64,000 nucleotides of DNA from Variovorax paradoxus. Lineage in GTDB: Bacteria > Pseudomonadota > Gammaproteobacteria > Burkholderiales > Burkholderiaceae_C. Position 1 is the first letter of the stretch, and the number at the start of each line of letters is the position of its first letter. The translations under genes and the position numbers were made by a program. A model generated the notes under the pieces. The model was given only the letters and a program-made list of their open reading frames with translations, was not told the DNA's origin and did not search any database. This document shows, in pieces, positions 42,474 to 50,250 of this stretch. The stretch is taken from NCBI RefSeq assembly GCF_029919115.1, contig NZ_CP123990.1, positions 4,366,501-4,430,500 of the forward strand. Direction: 5' to 3'.

Positions 42474-45335
42474 ATGTCGCATGATTTCCGCATCGAGAGC
42501 GAATCGCCCGCCAAGGACGAGCTCATGTTCTGGGCCATTGCAGGGCACGAGGCCCTGGCAAGGGCCTCGACCTACGAGCTCACGGTGCTTTCGGAGAACG
42601 CCTTCGTCGACGCCAAGGACATCCTGGGCCATGCCTTCGATGTGGTGATCGAGTTCTCGGACGCGGACGGCGGCAAGCACGAGCGGCATTGCCAGGGGCA
42701 TGCGGTGCGCTTTACCCGCGGGCGGCAGGTGGGGCGCTACTTTCGCTACCAGATACGGCTGCGTTCATGGTTCTGGCTGCTCACCAAGCGGGCCAACTCG
42801 CGCATCCTGCAGGACAAGCCGGTGCTCGGCATCCTGGACGCGGTGTTCGAGGACAGCCCGATCAAGCGCTTCAAGAAGACGCGCACCGACAACGTGGTGG
42901 GCACGCACCCGGCCCGGCGCTATTGCGTGCAGTTCCAGGAGAGCGACTACAACTACCTGTCGCGCCTGCTGGAGGCCGAAGGCATCTACTACTGGTTCGA
43001 TGCGCACGATGCGCCGGGCACCATGCACTTGTCGGACGCGAGCGGCATTGCCCACGAGAAGCTCGCGGTGGAGGCCAAGCTGCGCTTTGCATCGCCCGAT
43101 GTGAGCGAGGCGCGCTTCAACGAGATCAGCGAATGGATCGACGTGCGCCGCTTCGACAGCGGCAAGTACGCCTCGCGCGACGTCGACTACAAGGCAATCA
43201 AGAAGCCGCTGAGCGTGGAAGTGGACGTGCAGGAAAAGCACGAGCTCTCCGACCTCGAAGTGTTCGAATACCCTGGCAACTATTTCACCGGCGAAGAGGT
43301 GGACGCGGCGGTGAAGGTGCACCTGGAAGAATTCGACGGCCGCCGCGAGCGCCACTGGGGCCTTACCCCGTGGCCCGATGTGGCGGCCGGCCGCAGCTTC
43401 GACTTCGAGGGCGACCGCGGCGGCCTGCGCGACGGCGAGTACGTCATTGGCGGCTGCGTGTTCGTGGCCAGCCATCGGGGCTATGAAGGCGCCGATGAAG
43501 ACGGCGAATCGCAATCGGCCGCGGCGCTGCTGGCCGAAGCCATTCTGGACGACGCGGTGAATGCCGACGTGCTGACCGCCTTCACCGAGGTGATCGAGCG
43601 GCATCCGTCGCTGCGCACCGGCGCGCGGGGCGCGAGCGCCTTCCTGATTACCGCGCTGCCGGTCGAGCGCACCTTCCGTCCGCCGCCGCTGACGCCGCGT
43701 GTGACGATGCCCGGCCCGCAGAGCGCCATCGTCTGCGGCCCCGAAGGCGAAGAGCTCCACGTGGACGAGGGCCGCGTGATGGTGCATTTTCACTGGGACC
43801 GCTACAACGACGGCGACGGCAAGGCCACGTGCTGGATACGCTGCTCGCAACCCTGGGCCGGCAAGGGCTGGGGCGGCTACTTCACGCCGCGCATCGGGCA
43901 AGAGGTGATCGTCGAGTTCATGAACGGCGACCCGGACCGGCCCATCATCACGGGCCGCGTCTACAACGACGACCAGCCCATTCCGTACAAGTCGCCCACG
44001 CAGAGCGGCTTCAAGACGCGCTCCACGCCGGGCGGCGGGCCCGCCAACTACAACGAGATCATGTTCGAGGACAAGAAGGGGCACGAGCTCCTGAACATCC
44101 ACGCCGAAAAGAACATGGCCACCACGGTGGAGAACGACGACTCGGGCCACGTGATGCGCGACCAGAGCCTGACCGTCGACCGCCACCGCACGATCATGGT
44201 GAAGGGCAAGGAAGAACACACGGTCATGAAGACGCAGATGAACCATGTGGTTCTGGCGCAGACCAACAAGTTCGACGCGGACACCTTCACCACCACGCTG
44301 GGCAACCAGACCGTCGGCACCAAGGGCAAGCAGGACACGGTGGTGAACGGCCCCGTCACCTCGCACACCAACAGCACCTACACCCTTAGCACCGTGGGCG
44401 CGTTCTCTCAGACCTCGGCCTCGATGACGGTCAATTCCGTGGGCGCGGTGGCGCTGACCTCGGGCGCGAACATCGCAATAAGTTCGGTGGGCGAGCTGAA
44501 GCTGGCCACCAACGCAGACCGCGTCGATGCGAGCGTCGGCGCGCACAGCATCTTCGCCAATTCGATCAAGGCGGTGTCCAACTCGAACCTCGAGATGTTC
44601 GCCGTTGGCAACATCAACGCCACCTCGAACGGCTCCAACACCACTGTGCTGGGCCCTAACTCCAGCGGCTACATCGGCGTCAACAGCGAAGCCAACATGG
44701 GCATGGCCCGCTCGACCTTCATGGGGCTGTCGATCGACACGATGATGGGCCTGAGCATGGCTTCGTGCCTGGCGCTGCAAATGGAGACGGCGGCGGCGCT
44801 CAAGCTCGGCTTTGCGGGGGTGGACCTGAGCATTTCGCCTGTCGACGTGGAGCAGCGGGCAGCCAAGGTCATCATGCCCGGCGGCGGTGCGGGCGCGGGA
44901 GCCGGGGGGGCATTTGCCATGGGCGCGTCCATCGGCGCTGCAATCGGCGCCGTCGCATATTCGATTGCGGCTGCGTACACCGACATCAAGGCCACCAACC
45001 AGCAGTACACGGATGCGGCCGCTGCGCTGCAGGAAGCCGCGACGCAGGCCAAAGCCCTCGGGCTGCACGGCATGGCGTCGCGCCTGGCCACTGCCAAGGG
45101 CATTGCCGAAGCCCGCAGGGACAACGGCTGGGCCAACCCCGACAACATTCGCCTGCATTCGGCACCGGCCGACAAGGCCGCGCAATACACGGACGACAAG
45201 CGGCTGGGCGCGCCGCCCGATGCCGTTGTGGGCGATGGATCGAAGATTGCCGCAGGCTCGTCGAAGATGCCCACCGAAGCGCCCCAGCCGGCCGCCTCCA
45301 AGGGGCTGCCCACGCCGCCGGCGTCTGCCGATTGA
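42474..45335 (+). CDS. tssI: T6SS spike protein VgrG (module 1) with long helical C-terminal extension
   Basis: A 953-residue trimeric spike protein. The gp27-like base (residues 1-400) has RSWFWLLTKRANSRILQ and FQESDYNYLSRLLEAEGIYYWF; the gp5-like OB fold has VHFHWDRYNDGDGKATCWIR and WAGKGWGGYFTPRIGQEVIV; a beta-helix follows. After about residue 800 comes a Gly/Ala-rich hydrophobic stretch (AGAGAGGAFAMGASIGAAIG, then AVAYSIAAAY), helices and a Pro/Ala tail, about 150 residues in all. This may be a cargo or adaptor-binding extension, or a membrane-active domain; no known toxin domain is visible. It heads the DUF2169/pentapeptide/DUF3540/DUF4150 module. Confidence 0.94.
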   Translation: MSHDFRIESESPAKDELMFWAIAGHEALARASTYELTVLSENAFVDAKDILGHAFDVVIEFSDADGGKHERHCQGHAVRFTRGRQVGRYFRYQIRLRSWFWLLTKRANSRILQDKPVLGILDAVFEDSPIKRFKKTRTDNVVGTHPARRYCVQFQESDYNYLSRLLEAEGIYYWFDAHDAPGTMHLSDASGIAHEKLAVEAKLRFASPDVSEARFNEISEWIDVRRFDSGKYASRDVDYKAIKKPLSVEVDVQEKHELSDLEVFEYPGNYFTGEEVDAAVKVHLEEFDGRRERHWGLTPWPDVAAGRSFDFEGDRGGLRDGEYVIGGCVFVASHRGYEGADEDGESQSAAALLAEAILDDAVNADVLTAFTEVIERHPSLRTGARGASAFLITALPVERTFRPPPLTPRVTMPGPQSAIVCGPEGEELHVDEGRVMVHFHWDRYNDGDGKATCWIRCSQPWAGKGWGGYFTPRIGQEVIVEFMNGDPDRPIITGRVYNDDQPIPYKSPTQSGFKTRSTPGGGPANYNEIMFEDKKGHELLNIHAEKNMATTVENDDSGHVMRDQSLTVDRHRTIMVKGKEEHTVMKTQMNHVVLAQTNKFDADTFTTTLGNQTVGTKGKQDTVVNGPVTSHTNSTYTLSTVGAFSQTSASMTVNSVGAVALTSGANIAISSVGELKLATNADRVDASVGAHSIFANSIKAVSNSNLEMFAVGNINATSNGSNTTVLGPNSSGYIGVNSEANMGMARSTFMGLSIDTMMGLSMASCLALQMETAAALKLGFAGVDLSISPVDVEQRAAKVIMPGGGAGAGAGGAFAMGASIGAAIGAVAYSIAAAYTDIKATNQQYTDAAAALQEAATQAKALGLHGMASRLATAKGIAEARRDNGWANPDNIRLHSAPADKAAQYTDDKRLGAPPDAVVGDGSKIAAGSSKMPTEAPQPAASKGLPTPPASAD

Positions 45336-45378
45336 GCGCCGCTCCGCACAGCCGCGCGCACGACACCACCCGTTCTTC

Positions 45379-48027
45379 ATGCAGATACTCAAGCCCCATG
45401 TCGCCGCGTTGAGCTTTCGGCCGATCGAGTACCGGTCCAAGGCCGGGCTGTGCGTGAGCACCATGCTCTTCGCACCGATGTCGCCGGAAGGCGGCGGCCT
45501 GCTGCGCGAGCAATCGATGTGGAACTGCATCTCCGAACTCATGGCGATGCCGCTGGTCGACGAAGGCATTGCCAAGCTCACGCCCGAATACCTGGTGGTC
45601 GGCCGCGTGCATGCGGGCGAAGCCGGTTCGCGCGGGGCTGTTGCGCGCGTGCGGCTCGGCAATGCCGGCAAGGCCGTCATGGCCTTTTCGCCGCGCTACT
45701 GGGACGGCGCGCGCGTGGTGCAGTCGGAGGTCTATCAGCCGGTGCCGCTCGACTGGGCCAATGCATACGGCGGCCCGACGGTGGCCGAGAACCCGCTGGG
45801 CATGGGCGCCGCAGCGGCAGGCGGCGTGCATTGGCTGCCGCCGCTGGAGTTGCCGAGCTCGCGCATCACCGCACCTGGCGACGTGGTGCAGCCCGCAGGT
45901 TTTGGCGCGCTCGATGTGATGCATCCGCAGCGTGCCGCACTGCGCGGCACCTACGACGAGAACTACCTCAAGCAGCATGCGCCGGGTTTTCCGCCCGACG
46001 TGGACTGGCGCCACTTCAACATGGCGCCGAAAGACCAGTGGCTGGACGCACCCCTGCGCGGCGACGAGGCCTTTGCACTCGAGCACCTGCACCCCACCAA
46101 GCCGCTGCTGCAAGGCAACCTGCCGGGTCTGCGGGCCCGCGTGTTCGCCAACTACCGGTTGCCGCCGGAGCAGGTGGCACCGGGCGGCGATTCGCACAAA
46201 TTCAAGGAAGTGCCGATGCGGCTCACCACCGTTTGGTTCTTTCCTGAAGTGGAGCGCATGCTGCTCATCTGGCATGGCCTGGCCGAGGTGGCGGAGTACG
46301 ACGGCAGCGACATCGATCATTTGATGACTGCCGTCGAGCGTCTGGGCCAGCCGCGCGGCGACGCCCACTATGCCGGCGTGCTGGCCCGGCGCACAGACCC
46401 GGTGCAAGGAGGCATCGAGAGCCTGAACGATGCCGACCTGGTGCCCGACGACATCGACACCGCCGACCCCGACTTCGAAAAGGCGTCCGAGATCTACAAG
46501 ATGGAGGGCCTCCAGGCCGATGCGCAGTTCCGCCGCGCAGAGATCGACGTGGCCCTTGCGCGCGAGAAGGCCGTGGCCTTTGGCAAAGACCCGGACGCGC
46601 TGGGCCTGAAGCCGCCGGTGCGCGAGAAGCCGCCGACCCTGGCCGAGCTGCCCGCCTACGTCAAGGCCAGCCAGAAGGAGGCGGAGGCGCAGCAGCTCGC
46701 GGTCGCGCAAGACATGCTGGACCAGCTCGAAAAGCTGCTCGCGTTGAGCGGTGAAGACAGAAAGCGCATGGCCGAACTGGCGCACCGCGGCCCGCCGCTC
46801 TACACCGCCGAGAAGCACCTCGCCGAGCTCAAGGCCCAGTTCGGCAAGCTGCCGATGCCCGAGGCGCAGCTGTTGCAGAAGCTGCGCGACCGCCAGGGCG
46901 CGGAGCGGCTGGGCTATTTGCAGTCGGCCCACATGCAGCCACCGGCTTTTGCGCTGAAAGGAGAAGAGGGCGCCAAGCGCCGGCAAGAGGTGCAATGGCT
47001 GGCCGGGCAAGGCCACCGCACGCTGCCGTGGATCGATCTCACCGGCGTCGACCTGTCGGGCCTCGACCTGCACGGCTTCGATTTTTCGGGTGCGTGGCTG
47101 GAGAGCGCGAACCTTCGCAAGGCCAACATATCGGGCTGCAAGTTTGCCGGCGCGGTGCTCGCGCATGCCGACATGCAGGGCTGCATGGCCATAGAGGCCG
47201 ATTTCACCGGCGCCAACCTGGGCCGCGCGCGCCTTGCCGGCGCGGTGTTCGACCGCTCCAACCTCGGCGGCGCCATGCTCATGCACACGGCGCTTGCCGG
47301 CACGCAGATGCGGCGCACCCACCTTGCCGGCGCCAACCTGCTCGAAACCGAATGGGGCGTTGCCGACTGGAGCGGCGCGCAACTGGCGGGCAACGTGTTC
47401 TACAAGCGCGTGCTGCAGGGCCTCGACCTGCGCGAGGCCGACCTCCGCGGCGCCAACTTCATTGAATGCGACCTGCGCGGTGTCGATCTTTCAGGCGCAT
47501 TGCTGCAGTCGGCCACCTTCGTCACCTGCCAGCTGCAGGGCGCACGCATGGTTGCCGCGCGTGCCAAGGGCGTGGTGTTCGTGAAGAACACCGTGCTCGA
47601 CCGCGTGGATGCGAGCGGCGCCGATCTTTCGAACGCGAACCTCGGCGAATGCAGTGCCATCGGCATGCGCGCGCCCAAGGCGCTGTTCGACGGCGCCAAC
47701 CTGGGCATGGCCGACCTGCAAGGTGCCGACCTGCGGCTGGCATCCGCCAAGGGCGCGCTCTTTCGCAAGACGCGCTTCAGCCGTGCGCGGCTGGCCGGTG
47801 CCAATTTTCATGATGCCGTCTTCAGCTACGCCAACCTGATCGGTGCGGACCTGCGGCGCGCCAATCTCTTCGGCACCGACCTCACGCGGGTGGCACTGAG
47901 CGGCGACACGCAGTTCGACGGCGCATTGCTCACGCGCAGCCGCACATGGCCGCGCCTGAACGCAGAACAGCAGGCCATTGCCGCGGCGCGAGATGCGGCC
48001 GGCAATTCCGAAGGAGGTGCGGCATGA
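45379..48027 (+). CDS. DUF2169 adaptor domain fused to pentapeptide-repeat beta-helix
   Basis: An 882-residue protein. Residues 1-350 are a DUF2169 domain (PLDWANAYGGP, RAALRGTYDENYLKQHAPGF), a family that includes Tap-3-type adaptors for loading DUF4150/PAAR effectors on VgrG. A helical linker of about 180 residues follows. From about residue 550 come A(D/N)LxG-type pentapeptide repeats (DLSGLDLHGFDFSGAWLESA) forming a quadrilateral helix of some 55-60 units. The ATG at 45379 sits 43 bp after vgrG; the frame is open further upstream inside vgrG, but that part is not conserved. The stop overlaps the next gene (ATGA). Whether the repeat half is cargo or scaffold is unclear. Confidence 0.88.
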   Translation: MQILKPHVAALSFRPIEYRSKAGLCVSTMLFAPMSPEGGGLLREQSMWNCISELMAMPLVDEGIAKLTPEYLVVGRVHAGEAGSRGAVARVRLGNAGKAVMAFSPRYWDGARVVQSEVYQPVPLDWANAYGGPTVAENPLGMGAAAAGGVHWLPPLELPSSRITAPGDVVQPAGFGALDVMHPQRAALRGTYDENYLKQHAPGFPPDVDWRHFNMAPKDQWLDAPLRGDEAFALEHLHPTKPLLQGNLPGLRARVFANYRLPPEQVAPGGDSHKFKEVPMRLTTVWFFPEVERMLLIWHGLAEVAEYDGSDIDHLMTAVERLGQPRGDAHYAGVLARRTDPVQGGIESLNDADLVPDDIDTADPDFEKASEIYKMEGLQADAQFRRAEIDVALAREKAVAFGKDPDALGLKPPVREKPPTLAELPAYVKASQKEAEAQQLAVAQDMLDQLEKLLALSGEDRKRMAELAHRGPPLYTAEKHLAELKAQFGKLPMPEAQLLQKLRDRQGAERLGYLQSAHMQPPAFALKGEEGAKRRQEVQWLAGQGHRTLPWIDLTGVDLSGLDLHGFDFSGAWLESANLRKANISGCKFAGAVLAHADMQGCMAIEADFTGANLGRARLAGAVFDRSNLGGAMLMHTALAGTQMRRTHLAGANLLETEWGVADWSGAQLAGNVFYKRVLQGLDLREADLRGANFIECDLRGVDLSGALLQSATFVTCQLQGARMVAARAKGVVFVKNTVLDRVDASGADLSNANLGECSAIGMRAPKALFDGANLGMADLQGADLRLASAKGALFRKTRFSRARLAGANFHDAVFSYANLIGADLRRANLFGTDLTRVALSGDTQFDGALLTRSRTWPRLNAEQQAIAAARDAAGNSEGGAA

Positions 48028-49076
48028 GGGTGAGCGCCGAGCTTCTTTCGCTGGGCGCCGGCCTGGGAGAAACCTTCGAAGGGCAGGACTTCAGCGGCGG
48101 CCACTACGCCAAGACTTTTCTGGGGGGCGGTATCTTCACGCAGTGCCGCTGGAGCGGCGCGGACCTGCGCGAAGCCGACGTTCGCGAGGCGGTGTTCGAC
48201 CAGTGCGACATGGGCGGCGCGCTGTTTGCGGGCGCCAACCTGCGCCATGCGGTGTTCAACCGCTGCAAGCTCGACCACGCGGATTTTCGCGGCGCCAACC
48301 TGCACACCGCCACCTTCAACGAGTGCGACCTGACGCATGCGCAGTTCGGCAAGGCGTCGATGGCCATGGCCAGGTTTCATGCCAGCGCGCTCGACCACGC
48401 CGGCATGCAGGGTGCGAACCTCGAATCGACGGTGTTCTCGCAATCGAAACTCCTCGACGTCAACGCCGACCACTCGCAGTGGACGCACACGGTGGTGACC
48501 GGTTGCGACCTGAGCCTCATGACCTGGGTGGGCGCGCCGATGACGCGCGTGGTCTTTTCGAAGCTCAGCCTGCAGAACATGCGCTTCGACGGCGGCAACT
48601 ACGAGTCGTGCCAGTTTGCCGATGCAGACCTGAGCGGCAGCAGCTTTGCAGGCGCGAAGCTGCGGCAATGCAACTTTCAGGGCAGCACCCTCAACGGCTG
48701 CGACTTCAGCAACGCACAGGCGCCGCAAGCCATCTTCTGCGCCACCAAGGGGGAAGGCGCGCGCTTTACCAAGGCGCAGTTGCGCCAGTCGCTTTTTACC
48801 GAGGCCGTGCTGCCGGGCGCCCACTTCGGCGCTGCGCAGCTGCACCAGTGCCACTTTGCGCAGGCCAAGCTGGCGCGCGCGGTTTTCTCGGGTGCCGATT
48901 GCACCTATGCCGATTTCCGGCATGCCGACCTTGAGGGCGCAGATCTGCGCGAAGCCGAGTTGTTTCGCGCCGTCTTCCACCGCTCGCAGCTGAAGGACGC
49001 GCAAGCCACCGACCGGAGCCGCGCGCTCGGCACCGATCCTGAGCTGGCGCGCGCCGAACAGTGGGCTGCCGCCTGA
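48024..49076 (+). CDS. Pentapeptide-repeat protein of the VgrG module
   Basis: A 350-residue protein made almost wholly of pentapeptide repeats (ADLREADVREAVFDQCDMGG, LFAGANLRHAVFNRCKL). A strong AAGGAGG site precedes the ATG at 48024, which overlaps the upstream stop (ATGA). It shares repeat type with the C-terminal half of its neighbour, so the two probably arose by fusion or duplication. No catalytic motif is visible. It may be a structural partner of the VgrG spike or a DNA-mimic-like effector; neither is shown. Confidence 0.85.
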   Translation: MRVSAELLSLGAGLGETFEGQDFSGGHYAKTFLGGGIFTQCRWSGADLREADVREAVFDQCDMGGALFAGANLRHAVFNRCKLDHADFRGANLHTATFNECDLTHAQFGKASMAMARFHASALDHAGMQGANLESTVFSQSKLLDVNADHSQWTHTVVTGCDLSLMTWVGAPMTRVVFSKLSLQNMRFDGGNYESCQFADADLSGSSFAGAKLRQCNFQGSTLNGCDFSNAQAPQAIFCATKGEGARFTKAQLRQSLFTEAVLPGAHFGAAQLHQCHFAQAKLARAVFSGADCTYADFRHADLEGADLREAELFRAVFHRSQLKDAQATDRSRALGTDPELARAEQWAAA

Positions 49077-49116
49077 AGCACCGCGCGACGAACGCCATTC
49101 ACCCATGAGGCCATCC

Positions 49117-49782
49117 ATGACCGCCACCGTTACCGAACGCCGCACCAGGGCTCCACACAAGCACGGCAAGCCGAGCAAGCAACCCGACGCGCCCGCTGCC
49201 GCGCAAGCCGGCTGGCATCGCGCCGTCGTGCTTGCCGTGCCCGGCGCAGGACAACTTCGCCTGCGTATCGATCGCGAAGGCGCTCACGAGGTCGGCGCGC
49301 GCCAGGCTTTCAGTTGCGTGGTGGCGGTGCAGGTCGGCGACGTCGTCGCGGCCTTCCTCGACGACCAGCGCCAGTGCTGGGTGATGGCGGTGCTGGAGCG
49401 CAGCGGCGCACAGGACGTGGTGCTGCAAAGCCAGGGCAAGCTCGAACTGAGCGCGCCCACCGTCAGCGCCAACGCGCGAGAGCTTCTGCAGCTGGCCGCG
49501 CCTCAGGTGCGCCTGAGTTGCGAGCAGGCCGACGCAATGGGCGAGCGCCTCAACCTGGTGGGCGGCACGGTCAAGGCGATTGGCGCCGCGCTGTCGACGC
49601 TGTTCGACCGGGTGCACCACCACAGCAAGCAATACATGCGCAGTACCGAGGGCCTGGACCGCACCCAGGCCGGACACATGGAGCTGCAGGCGCGCCAGCT
49701 GCTGCAGATCCATGGCGAGCACACGCTGGTGGAAGGCGAGCAGCTGGTCAAGGCGCGCGGCGCGCAGATCCACTTCGGCTGA
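49117..49782 (+). CDS. DUF3540 domain protein (T6SS VgrG-associated)
   Basis: A 221-residue protein of the DUF3540 family. A beta-rich N domain (WHRAVVLAVPGAGQLRLRID, DVVAAFLDDQRQCWVMAVL) recalls the OB fold of VgrG. A repetitive strand region (GKLELSAPTVSANARELLQL) and a helix with LFDRVHHHSKQYMRSTEGLDR follow. The ATG at 49117 is preferred because GAGG lies six bases before it; 49105 is possible. The family occurs between pentapeptide and DUF4150 genes in many T6SS modules and may bridge or extend the VgrG tip. Confidence 0.86.
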   Translation: MTATVTERRTRAPHKHGKPSKQPDAPAAAQAGWHRAVVLAVPGAGQLRLRIDREGAHEVGARQAFSCVVAVQVGDVVAAFLDDQRQCWVMAVLERSGAQDVVLQSQGKLELSAPTVSANARELLQLAAPQVRLSCEQADAMGERLNLVGGTVKAIGAALSTLFDRVHHHSKQYMRSTEGLDRTQAGHMELQARQLLQIHGEHTLVEGEQLVKARGAQIHFG

Positions 49783-49793
49783 AGGGAATCGTC

Positions 49794-50189
49794 ATGTTTG
49801 CCAACTGCCAGATGATGGGCACCGACATGGGCTTTCCGGATGTGTGCCTGACGCCTACGCCGGCGGGCCCGGTGCCCATTCCGTATCCCAACATCGCGAT
49901 GGGGCCGATGGCCATTCCGAACTGCCCGACGATTCTTTTCATGTGCATGCCCGCGCACAACCTGGCAACCACCATTCCCATGACCAACGGGGACAACACG
50001 GGCGTGAACATGGGCGTGGCCTCGGGCACCGTCATGGGTCCGTCGCGGCACGTGACCGGTGCGTTCACCGTGCTGCTCAACGGCATGCCGGCCACGCGCA
50101 TGACCAGCGTGTCGCTGCAAAACAGCACCAACTGCCCCGGAGTGCGGCTCGTGCCGAGCCAGGCGCTGGTGCTTCTGCTGTCGCCTTAG
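49794..50189 (+). CDS. DUF4150 PAAR-like tip protein without toxin domain
   Basis: A 131-residue protein that is just the PAAR-like DUF4150 domain: DVCLTPTPAGPVPIPYPNIA, NGDNTGVNMGVASG and a short C terminus. It would cap the VgrG spike. Unlike the DUF4150 protein at 55.3 kb, it carries no C-terminal effector domain, so any toxin of module 1 must lie elsewhere. It starts 11 bp after the DUF3540 gene, with AAGGGA upstream. Confidence 0.92.
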   Translation: MFANCQMMGTDMGFPDVCLTPTPAGPVPIPYPNIAMGPMAIPNCPTILFMCMPAHNLATTIPMTNGDNTGVNMGVASGTVMGPSRHVTGAFTVLLNGMPATRMTSVSLQNSTNCPGVRLVPSQALVLLLSP

Positions 50190-50250
50190 GCGCAGAGCCC
50201 GCCGGAACAACGGCGGCGAGGTTCAGGAGGGAGGGAGAATGTAAAAAGGG

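Noticed and set aside
42765..45680. A 970-codon minus-strand open frame opposite vgrG
   Set aside because: No domain pattern, His/Arg-rich shadow composition, and the plus strand encodes an unmistakable VgrG.
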